From Norana najaformis (taxonomy: Eukaryota; Annelida; Clitellata; Crassiclitellata; Hormogastridae): a stretch of 64,000 nt of DNA. A model generated the notes under the pieces. That model saw only the letters and a program-made list of their open reading frames with translations. It ran no database searches and was not told the origin of the DNA. Below are positions 9,585 to 21,500 of this stretch, piece after piece; position 1 is the stretch's first letter, and the number at the start of each line of letters is the position of its first letter. The translations under genes were made by a program, and so were the position numbers. The stretch spans positions 8,263,062-8,327,061 of the forward strand of contig OZ029927.1 in the NCBI GenBank assembly GCA_964023275.1, in the 5' to 3' direction.

Positions 9585-12500
9585 ATGTTTTCTCGTCTGT
9601 TCCGAGCGCACGGTCAGTTCTGTGCATCGAGGCCATGGGAGGTGATCATCGGAACGCTCATGCTGTCTGTTTGCGTCATGTCGATGGGTCTCTTTGGCAA
9701 CGGACGCAAGATCTGCGGCTGGAACGTGCGATGCATGCAAAAAGAAGACGTAAGTCACAAAACAGATCTCTCTGGTTCTTGTCCTTTTGAAGGGTTTAAC
9801 AAGTCATAAGATTAACGAGCACCTGACTGATCTGTTTTTGAATCAGATCAGCAATTTATTTTATTCCACCACAGTTTGCTTTTTTCAATTTTTGGTCTCT
9901 TTTTTCGTTTTAACCGTCTTCAAGGCCATCTAAAATAAAATCAGAGCAGAACTTTTATTCAAATCGTTATGTGTGCATACAAATGTGTGCTTGCTTACTT
10001 ACATACTTACTTATTCTTCTGTAAGAATTTATGATTTGATGAGGACGTTATGTTTCTGGTTCTGACGTTTTTTTGTTGCATCTGATCTGTTTTTTGTAGG
10101 ATACAAAGAGTTCAGATTTGATCATCCTGACGTTGGCCAGATGCCTCGCTGTCATCTATCTCTACCTGCAGTTCAGAAAACTTCGCAGACTTGGATCCAA
10201 ATATCTGTTAGGTGAGCTGAGTCATAACTTAAAAACCTAATTTATCTTTCATCCATTTAGAAGAGAATCTAATATTAATCTAGTCTGATATTATCTAATA
10301 TTTGAAATGGGTTACCTACTAATATCTCTGAGGGCTTCCGGTGCCCATGAGAGGTTCTTAATGGCACTATATAAATAAGTTGTTACATACTTAGACACAG
10401 TATAATCTAAACACTTATATAGCACTGTTGTACTGCACAAAGCATGCGTCAATGGTTGCTTCAAATGAAACTGCATTTAAGATTCGTAATCTGTTAGAGA
10501 AGTCGAGTTGAAATCTGACAGTTGGAATTCGTCACCAGTGAATCGTCTGTTTAGAGCTTTATTTATCAGAGGTATGTTGTTTTGGAGCTATCTGCTGGTA
10601 AAACCAAATTGATTGCCTCTACTTAATTCGTTATTTAAGTCTTTAAAAGAATCTTTGGCAGTTCTGCTTAAATGAAATGCTGTAAAGGGAACTGTTGTCT
10701 GTGTTATGGTGTTACCTTGTGATATAGGAGGCTGTTGATCTGTTTATTTTTAGGTGTATCCTGTGTTCTGACGATGACTGCTGGTTTTGTGTTTAGCATC
10801 GGCATCGCAAACATCCTAGGCAGTGATCTGACTGGTCTCAAGTAAGTAAGAAACTACAGTTCTTGGCTGCAGTTTTACTACAACGGTCTTATTTACCTGT
10901 GAACTGCTTGACTTTTCTTCTGCATTTCAGTTGATGTTGGTTTTGTGTTTTTTGCTCCATTATCTTGTGCATAAGATATGATTGACCTCATGTGACAGTT
11001 TCAGTTGTGTAGAAGACCAGATTGTGAGTTATCACTTATGCCAGATAAGAGGTTCAGGTAGCTCACATGTTTCTGAACCTCCATATGAACTCCCAGAGGC
11101 AGGGTCTTGGGGTACATGCTGTTAATGTGTGAAAAACATTATTCGTGTCCAAAGCTTAAACTTTTTTTAAACTTTAAAAAAAAATTGAATCATGATTGAA
11201 CCAAAATCTGGTTTGAACTACAATTTCCATCAGTTTTAAGGCCTAAACCTAACTTAACCTGAGTTTTGTTGCAGTTCTGTTTTAGATTATGAGGATTCTG
11301 ACATGCTTGTTAATATTGAGTGGACTGTTGTTTGTGTTTTAGTGAGGCTCTGCCGTTCTTCCTTCTCCTCGTTGACTTGTCGAAGGCCTGCACTTTGGCT
11401 CGGTTCGCTCTCAGCTCCGGTTCACAGGTAAGTCACACATGATCATTCTTCACACACGTCAGAGAAACCGGAAGTCAGTTCACACACGCACACAACAGTT
11501 GGAGGAGTTCCTAAAGGCCCTATTTGTCTGGATATGAGTATTCGCACAGCCATCATGCTTACATGGAGATAGATTCTTATAAAGGTACCATACAACATTG
11601 ACTTAAATGTGCTTGACCACTGTGACCTGACTTCTGGTTTCTCTGATCAGTCTGAATTCAAACCAGCTTCTCCTCTTGATTATGACTTTGATTATGATTT
11701 CATTTGAAGTGCCGTTGATTGTTAGCTTGGGCATTATGATAACAGTGCTATTGAAGTCTTTAGATCAGATTTGATAGATGGAATAGCATACATCCACACA
11801 CTTCATGACTATTTTGAGGCCAATGGCTGTTTTGAATATCAAGACAATATAGCACCTTTTAAGTACCTTGCAGAGGTATTTAAGGTACAGTTTAAGATTT
11901 TAAATATCTAAAGCTTTGTAAGAGACATACCTGATTGTTTCTGGAGACAGTTTTCTAAGGCGTTTATTTTGCAGAGACAGTTGTAAGATATGTTCATTGT
12001 CCTAAGGCAATGTTTAAAATGGTTTTCCTTGAGACAGTTTTAAAATTATGTTTTCTGGAGAGAACTGTTTAAAAATGTTTTCTACAAGCAGTTTTAAAAA
12101 GTGTTTTCTGCATCCAGTTTTTCAAACACTGTTCATCGTCAGGGATTCTGAATTCTGTTTTTTAGGATGAAGTGATTGAAAATGTTGGTCATGGCATGGC
12201 CCTGATTGGACCTCAGTTGACGCTCGATGCCGTTGTTGAGACGTTGGTCATTGGGGTTGGAGTATTGTCTGGCATTAGGCCCCTAGAGACGATGTGCTGC
12301 TTTGGCTGTCTGTCCGTCATCGCTAACTACCTGGCGTTCCTTGTCTTCTACCCAGCATGCCTCGCTCTTGTGCTCGAGGTTCGTGTTTCTGCCTTCATTT
12401 CTGTATTCATATTTTTATTATTGAATCGTATTTTTAATGATTTTATGTAACGATATATTTGTGTTGTTGTTCTGATAGGAAGTAATAAAGTCAGAAATTG

Positions 12501-15500
12501 TCACTGAAGTTTATCTACTAAAGTTTACTTATTTTATTTAATCTAAATATTCAAAGACTGAGAGTCGTGGGTAGTTGGTGGTGAAGACTGTGAATGAAAC
12601 GATAGTAATTTGGCATTAATAGGTAACCCACTTGCAGGCTTTTGTTTCAAGATTTGCCAAGATATAAAGAATTTCAAGTTCATTGACAAATATCCTTTCA
12701 CAAGTTTCAGCATGAATATGGCTTAACAAATGTCATTATTATTATTATTAAAAGGTTAATTATAGATCTACACGAAAGACTCTGCTTTCTTCTGATATTG
12801 ATTTGTACTTGATCATCAGGCAAACTATGTAGATTAAACGAGGTAAAGTAGGTCTGCGTCAATGGCCCAGGCAGCCAAACGATGTCAATAAACACAGGAT
12901 ACAATCTACAAACAATAACCTTTAGTAGAATTCGATCTACAACGTTGTTATGTGAGATAAGGTTGATGCAAGAAGCAACAAAAGTCAGATAATTTGAGAA
13001 CAGTTTGACGATAGTTTTCATGGCCCCAGACAATGGGTAGCAACAGCGGATTGTATATTAATGTAAGAGGAGGAGCGGAAGAAGCCTGGAATGGGGGAGT
13101 TGAGAGAGTGAAGAATGGGAGAGGAAGAAGCAGCGGAATGGGATATTGGGAATGGGAGATCAGAGATCTGAATGGTAATGGGAGGAAAGGTGGGACGAGA
13201 GTGTGGGAAGAGTGACAGAGAGAAATGGAAAGCAAAAAGGAATTCATAAACGTGAGAGAAGGAACGGGAGAGGGAGAAGGTAGTAGGGGAGGGGAGATTA
13301 GAGAGGGAGAGGTATTGGAAGGGAAGATTGGGGAGGGATTATTGGTGAGGGGGTGTGGTCGGGAGTGGAGCCGGAAGGGAGGATGAAGGTAGAAACGGAA
13401 AGCAACAGGGGATTTAATAAATGTAAGGGAGGGGGGAAAAAGAGGCAAGGAAGGTTATGGATGGGGATTTGGGAGGGAAGATGGGGAAGGGAAGGAGGAG
13501 TTGTAGAAGAGGAGAGCAAGAGGAAGGAACAGAGGATTTTTTCCTAAAGGACCTTTTCTTGAATTAGCACGCAGGTGCCGTGTGCTTAATAGGCTAGATT
13601 TAAATGTTTATTCCTGCTTAATCTCAAAAAGGTGACATATAAATGTGATGAGAGGATAACGTCATGACTTACGTAACAGAAGGTTTCTGTGTGTTGTAGT
13701 TGACTCGAGGCAGTCATCATTTGCTGCAGGTTCAGCAGCTGGCGAAACTCTGGGAGGAGGAGGAGGAGGAGAAGCCAAACCCCGTCGCACAGAGGGTCAA
13801 AGTCATCATGGTTAGCTGCTCTCTCTTCACCTCCAAATACTTCTGTAGCACCCTGCATACAAAACACTTTTCAGCTGATGCAGATGCTGCTGATAGAGTT
13901 TAACATTTGGACATTTTAGAAGAGATGTATGCACTGACTGGTTCTACAACATCGACTGAAAATATTCAAAATGTGTCTTGTGCTAAACAGCCCTTAGCCT
14001 AGGTTTAAAATCGGTAAATCCAATAATAATACCGGTAATATTAATTAGTAACTTCTCGTGTGCCGGTGTCTAATGCACTAGGCATCAACCGATGCTGCAC
14101 CAAAGCCAAGCCGCAATCAGGTATTGATCTAATCCAGAAGGGGATCTATCAGTCAGTCAGTCATTCAACAGACCAAGTGATCTGTCAGCGTCTCCATTAA
14201 AATCAGTCGCTCAGTCCATCATTCAGTCCAATGAGTGTTTTCTCAGCGTTGGAGAGAGTAGAAGGAGAGAATGAGTTTTCCTTTGGCTCATTATGTTGAC
14301 ACGTTTCGTGTTGTGATTTTCCAGTGCGCAGGTCTTGTCTTTGTCTACGCACAAAGTCATCTCGTAGTGACGGCAGATGATGATGACTTGGTGACAAAGG
14401 TGACGGGCCTTCCTCCCGACCTGTCACAGGTCACTGTGCCCGATATTGCGCTCTGGCAATTCTACCTGTCACAGTAAGTTGTCACAATGTCTTTATGCTA
14501 TTTTTGCCCCTTTCCTTAAGTGACCAAATACAGTTAACATCAACCATGGCTGCTGCTAATGGATTCAGTTGCTGACTGCATGTATGCACTGTAGGAATAA
14601 CCTGCAGTAAACATCAGTGCAGAATTCACTTGTAAGATGCTATTAGTAACTGATATTAGTAACTGATGAATGGTTTTTGACAAAGAGAGAGAGAGAATGT
14701 ATTTGTAGAATTTAAAGTTAGGTAAATTAATGTTTCAGTTGGCTGTCATTGGTAAGAAGCACCTTTGAGAGCCGTAGAAAGTGACTGATGATTATTTGGT
14801 TCCACTACGTTAAGGTCAACATAAACGGTCCAGGCAGCCACAAGAAGGTGTTAAAAACTCGATACTACCACTACACTTAATATATTTTCAGTACTAGCAC
14901 TGAGAATACATTCTGCAACACAGAATTCCTGCTTTGAGTTTGACTGTGCTGGTGGGAAATCGTGGTTTCGTTCATATTAAACAAGATGAACCACCCCAGC
15001 TATATACATTGGCATAGTTTTCCACCTTTGCAACAGCCATTCCTTTGACTGGTGGAATTGTCCATTAGGAGACCACCTTTTATTTTTACCATTTAGTGAC
15101 AGATTGGGAGAAGAATTAAGGAAGGTTTTGAAATGAGAATTTTCATAGTCATTTACGTTTGATTAAAGTTGGAATTTCTGTTAAATTCTTCTTTGTTTGT
15201 GATTGAGAGCGAATTGTTTTCTTGTCGTGTTGAAGGTTTTCGTCAATGAGCATCGACTACGTTTTGATGCTGATGCTGACGATCATTCTCGGCCTCAAGT
15301 ACATCATCTTCGACGGAGATGAGGCGAAGCAGGCGGCTGACTCTCGCCAGGATTCGGCTGCTGACCTCAGCGTCTGTGATGCCAGAGATGACCCATCTGA
15401 AATGATGGCAAGAGACTCCGAAATTGTGCTGAGCAGAGCAGAGGAATTGGTGCCAAAGAATCCAGAACAAGTTTCAAATGGTGAGACACAGTTTGATAAT

Positions 15501-18500
15501 AAAGAGGTGCAGACAATTTCAGAAGGTATAGTTGATCAATTACTTTCTTTCCTAGGATACGGTGGCTGGTTGTGCATGAATTTAGAATTTTAGAGGATGT
15601 GCTTATCGATATGTATCTGAATCTTCAAACCTTAAGTACCTATCAAGTAGTATGCAGGTTAGAAAGAGTATTCATGATTTTTCAAGTGATTGTATTGGAA
15701 GTTTATTGGTTTGTTGACCTTTTGTGATTGGCTGGCAAGAATGCCATGGAATTTTCACAACATCAGAGTAGTTAAATAAGTATAATTACTGGAACACCCC
15801 TTAATCAAGTATAATTTACTGGAACACCGTGTTAGTGAGTATAATTTCTAACACAGAACAATGATAATGATAATAATAATTAAGGCTAGAGCAGAGAGTG
15901 CCATGGATTTGTTTATCTTGAAGTGGCATTGTATAAATTTATGATTACAAATACAATTGTAATTGTAATCTGACATTTATAAAGCGCAACTTCAAGAATA
16001 GACTCATTAGAGGCGCTCCCGACCCGAACCAGTGAGGCCACTGTCAAATAATACAGACTTCAGGCGCTTGCGAAACTGCGGAAGGGACAAACTGAGGAAT
16101 TCAAGCCGGAGCTCTCAGGAAAGGTGATTCCAGCTAATATGAACGGGGCATTGCTTACATAGAATGAATATTTAATGGAGCATATTTGACACTGCATAGA
16201 TATGACTTGACTCTGAGGTGACATGCATTGTAGACAAATTTATTCCATGTAATCATGTGACTCTTTACCCAGAGCATTAGAAGACGAGTTCTTGCGTTCT
16301 GCACTGTACTAGCCTGAAGGAAATGACCAGGTCAAAGTCTGTGAATGATATACGTGTGTTTTCAGTATAAAATCTGCAGTAAAACAAAGATACCCATTTG
16401 TTCATCATTCCCAGCCAATCACACGAGCCCCACTTCATGTGCGGTGCGTGCCAGCCAGCGCGTGATCAGCGCGTAAAAAACAAATCAATCCGATGAGTCA
16501 TGGAAATTTCCTGTGCTTTCAAAACCTGCTGACTAAGCAGCACAATATTACTTTCACGCAAAACGCTTTTCAGTTCAGTGCTGCATTTGGACATTTTTGC
16601 TCTCTCGGTTGACAGTAGTGCTGCATAAATTTAAGACACTATATGAGATAAGTGGTACATATTCTAAATTGAGAATGCAAAAACTTCTGTTGAGGTATGA
16701 TTGATTCTAAAGCTGTCATCTGTGTCTAATCTATTCTAATCTAATGGCTTGGTCTACCTGTGCCCTAGAACCTGTCAGTCATTCCAAGGAGCGCTCGAAT
16801 TCACATTTCTTTCTTGGAGATTCAAGCGACGAAGATGAGAGAGAAATGGTTACAGTAGCAACACAGACGGATAACATGGAAGACACAAAGGAAGATGACA
16901 ACCCGTCTCCCCAGCTGCCAAGAATTCCAAGATCACTTGAAGAATGTCAAACCGTTCTCAAATCCGAAGTACGTTTTGTTCTGATAACCGTTTGATTTAT
17001 TAAAAAAGACAGCTGCACTTGAAATGCAAATTTCTGTGTATTTTTTAATCTGCCTATTTCTGTACCAGATATGTATGTAAGTAAGTGAGTAAAACAGTAT
17101 TTGACAGTTAAATTATTTGTAGGATAAATGTAAGTTTGTGTGAATCAAGAATCTTTCACAACATTGGGCCGACTTTTGATTTTGTAAAGCTTTCACAACA
17201 TTGGGCCGACTTTTGACTTTGTAAAGCACCCTAGAAGTAGCCTGCTACTTATGATGCTGTATAAATTGTTGTCATTACGTTACATTACATTGTGTTGCTG
17301 ATAGCAAGGAGACCATTTGGTAGAAAGGCACAGATAGTTGTTGTTTGTCATAGTTGTTTATAGGTAATGACTTTGCATTAATGTTTCTTGAGGACAAACT
17401 GAGTGTCTTTCTGCAATGGCCGCTCAAATGAAATTGTGGATTCATAAGGCAGTGTGTGGCAGCGGTGTTGATATCACTGGTGTTTACATGTCGTGTGCTA
17501 AACTGGAAAGAATCAAGTGATACTTGGATATCGTCTGTGAATTTGACAGGTTGGTGCCAGATGTCTTACGGATGATGAGATCCTGATGCTTGTTCGGAGT
17601 AAATACATTCCTGCGTATAAACTGGAGAGCATTCTGCAAGACCATGAGAGAGGTGTTGCCTTGAGGTACGAATAGAATGGAATCAGTTCTTATATAAAAA
17701 CCAGTTTTGGTTAAAATTAAGCAAGTTTATCTGCTCAGATAACTTCCATATCCAATCTACATGTGTACAGGAGCTTGGAGACTTTCCAGCTTTTGAGTGG
17801 GATTAGACAGTTCTGTTTCTCTTTTCAGTGATGTTCAGTCATGGGTGGCTAGTAGTGAACTTCCTTGAATCCTAAAACTCAGTTCCTTCTCCTGGGCACA
17901 AGTCAACAACTCTGAAAATTTGATTGGCGTATATCTGCTCAGTTGGGTGAATTTCTTGTTGATCGCATGTCTTTTCCTTACCATGTTCGAAAGTGACCAG
18001 ATGTGAATCAGTCCTCTTTGTAAACAAACCTGTCATTCTTGTCTCTGCATGTGACAGGAAATAGGATGGCAAGGAACTTCTAAGAAAGCTGTGTATACAT
18101 ATTCAGGCATCTAGCTTACTAATCTAATTTGATCTAATGTTGAAACTTCTTTATTGCTGTTATTATTTTATATATTTAACATAAATGTGTTATGTATATT
18201 TAATATATATTATATTTAAGCGTACAGCTTCAGTAGATGGCTGCTTCTAGGTGAAACTATGTTTCACTATCATTTCTTTGGCTAGAATGAGTTGAATTCC
18301 ATAAGACAGAGACTCTGCAAAGGTGTGTCTTCTGGGTCCTGGTAAACAATGCCATCAGCTTAAAAGGAATCATGTGTTTGTTGTTGCCAACCGCAAACTG
18401 ATGCTTGGACAGAACAACCGAGTAAATTCAGTTTGTTATTTCTTTGAGTCTCTGTCATTTGAGTGTGAAATTTCATTCCAGCTTCTTTTTTTTAAATCTC

Positions 18501-21500
18501 AAACTTGTTTACCTATGATGCTAACGTCAATTTACTGACTTCAGAATTCTGGTATTTTCAAAGCGTGTAAACGGGATTAAATGGCGAATGGTTCTGTTGT
18601 GTTTCAGACGACGTACAATTGCAGAGTGTCTTGCAAGTGCTGCGGCCATTGACAACTTGCCATACAAAAACTACGACTATGAATATGCAAGTGATGCATT
18701 CTGATTTTTGTGGTGTGATGATGGTGGCCGGTTGTTGTTAATGGTGTAATGTTGGTTTTGGTTGGTTTTTTGGTTGGTTTTGGTGATGGAGTGGTGCTGT
18801 TAATGGTGTGGTGGTGGTGTGTTAGTTTTGATGGTGGTGTCAGTGGTAGTTGGGGCTGTGGGTGGTGGTATTAATAGTGTGGTGGTGGTGTGTTTGTTTG
18901 TTTTGCTAGTGGTGAAAATGGTGAAGGTGTTGGTTTTTGGTGGTGATGTAAATTGAATTTCCATGTTGACCTATTCGCAAGTATTTTATTTTGTTGTTTC
19001 TTTGTGAAACAGGTGGATGGTGCATGCTGTGAGAACGTGATTGGCTACCTGCCTGTGCCAGTCGGAGTAGCCGGACCATTGCTCCTCAATGGACAGAAGT
19101 ACTTTGTTCCCATGGCAACGACAGAGGGATGCCTTGTTGCCAGCACCAACCGTGGCTGTCGCGCTCTCTCTGTAAGACTCGTTGTCTGATCTAATCTGGA
19201 ATTTTGTATGGTACCTTTATCATCTTAGATTAGATTAGATTTAGGCCTTAATTGGCCAAAATTTTATTTTGTTGGAATCTTCCATAGCACTGTTAGTGCT
19301 AGGATTAGATTTCGGTGCTCCTTGCTAGCCGAAATCAAATCTGGAAACTTGTAGTGCTTTTATTGCTGTGATTAAATTAGATTTAGGCACTTTTACTCTC
19401 CCACATCCAGTGTAATCTGGAAACTTCCGTAGAATCGTGATTGTAGTGCACTTGAAGAGGCAAACTGATGTTGCTTTGAAGCAGAACTGCATTCCATAGT
19501 CACAATCCTTGGACAGAATCAGTCGAGATCCAGTGTATCATGCATCACTGCATTGGTGTACGCATTTAGCATTATAGGGCAGATTCTCTTATTACAGGGC
19601 TGAGAACAAGGATCAGAAATGTAAGCAGGCTTTTGAACAGGAAGTCATTATTTAAAGAGTTAATTTATTTAATGCACTTGATATCTGTGCAAAGACAGTG
19701 AATCTGAATTGGAGGTGTGGATAAATGCTTGCTGGGGTCAGAGAAGGAGTCGTGCAAAGGCCAGAGTTAAATATTCTTGTGGTCTTGTTATATCATCTGT
19801 TTCAATTTGCTTACTCACTAACTTCTGGTTTTTCTGACCTGTAGGAATTCGAACTGGCTACTCCAATGGATTAGGATTTTTATTGCGATTTAACTTGAAG
19901 CAACCTTCAACTGATACCTTGTGCATTACGATAATGGCGCTATGGAAGTCATTAGATTAGATTAGATATCACTGGTCATTTTTAATCAGTTTCAGAGCTA
20001 TTTCTCTCGTTTACTTTTTGTCCCTGAGGATCTTGGGAGACTATAGATGCCAGATTTTTCTAATGTTTGTGACCTATGGTTTGCTGGAATTTCAGTCTGG
20101 CATGGGTGTAAAAGCAGTGATTATTCGTGATGGAATGGCACGAGCTCCTCTTATCCGCTTTCCCTCAGCAAAGCGCGCCAGTGAAGTTAAGTTTTGGCTT
20201 GAAGACAGAGACAACTATGATCTCGTGGCTGAAACATTTAACAGTACAAGCAGGTAAGATGGAATCCTTTAATGTCGATACAAGGACAACCATTGCATTG
20301 CTCAGAATGTGGAGAGTGCATTTTCAAACAGATCAATCCTTGATACACAGTTGCTCAGCATCAGCTGATGCCTTGTTTTTTAATAGGGGAGGCAATTAAT
20401 TTGATTACGTTTTTTAGAAGTATTTATTTAACTGGAGTCTGCTTTAGTTTATTCAAATGTCTTCTCTTGCATCATTTCAGCTCTTTAACGGGTCAGACAC
20501 TATTTTGAGTAGGTATTTGGCTGTGTGCAATTGTCTGATGGTTAGTATGCTGGACTGTCAATCAAGAGGTCGGGGGTTCAAATCCTCATCATGACAGAAA
20601 TTTGTTCTGATATTTCGGCTGCATTTGCACCCCTCAGCCAGCACAGCTATAATGAGTACACTGACTGTACACTGTCAGTGGAAAGATCAGGCAGCAAGGG
20701 AGGGTGTTGCCCTCATATGCCGAGGCTAAGAAAATGAAGTCGCTAACACTTATATCTATGGCTGCTTCTCGAAGTTTAGCGTAAGGAACTGCACTTCTTT
20801 TTCTTTCTTGGTGCTATATAAAGCATCTATAACTCAAAAGCACAACAGTTGACTTTAAACATGCATGCAGTATGCATGTCGTTTCAGTGCCATTAAACAT
20901 GCATGCAATGTGTAGGCGGAGAGATGTTCGGTAGAGGAGTTTCTTGCTAATGGTTCTTCAAAGGCCTTATATAAATGTTCAAGTATATGGTAATGTCAAG
21001 TTGCTGTTGTTGGCGTTGCTTCTGAAGGTTTGCTCGTCTGAAGAATCTGGTCGTTGTTCAGGTTGCAAGAAGTCTCTACGTTCGATTTGTGGCCGTAACG
21101 GGTGACGCGATGGGAATGAACATGTTGTCTAAGGTTAGTCAGCCAACATGCTTCGGCGTCTCTGTCTTTCTGTGTCTCTCTTTCTGTGTCTGTCTCGCTG
21201 TCTCTTTCTTTCTGTCTTTATGCCTCTCTCTCTTTCTGTCTTTTGTTCTGTCTGTCTCACTGTCTCTATCTGTCTTCTCTGTGTCATTCTGGCTGGGTAT
21301 CTGTCTTTCTGTCTGTGCGTTTGTGTCTTTCTTTCATTCTGTCTATCTGTCTGTTTCTCTTCTTCTCTTTCTTTGTCTTTCTTTCTGCCCATGAAAACTG
21401 TTAAGCTGTATCTTTCTGTCTTTCTCTCTGTGTCTCTCTTTCTTTCTCTCTCTTTCTCCCTCTGTCTTTGTCTTCCTGTCTGCCTGTGCTTCTGTCTGAC

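Larger units (their letters stand above)
9585..14473 (+). other. HMGCR: HMGCR membrane / sterol-sensing region (exons 1-7)
   Basis: Residues 1-308 encode the polytopic membrane domain. The second helix carries Y75-L-Y-L78 at the place of the mammalian INSIG-contact motif YIYF. Lys89 (in [11 protein letters not shown]) and Lys255 (in QRVKVIM) match the two lysines ubiquitinated in mammals (K89, K248). [16 protein letters not shown] and [16 protein letters not shown] are sterol-sensing-domain segments. Conservation suggests a regulated membrane anchor; whether sterol-induced degradation works here cannot be told from sequence. Confidence 0.85.

Noticed and set aside
13033..13547. Long Pro/Ser-rich or Gly/Arg-rich frames
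   Set aside because: Composition artefact of the purine-rich intron tract.
20530..20605. Possible functional tRNA-Asp gene
   Set aside because: B box is good but the acceptor stem does not pair and a SINE body follows.
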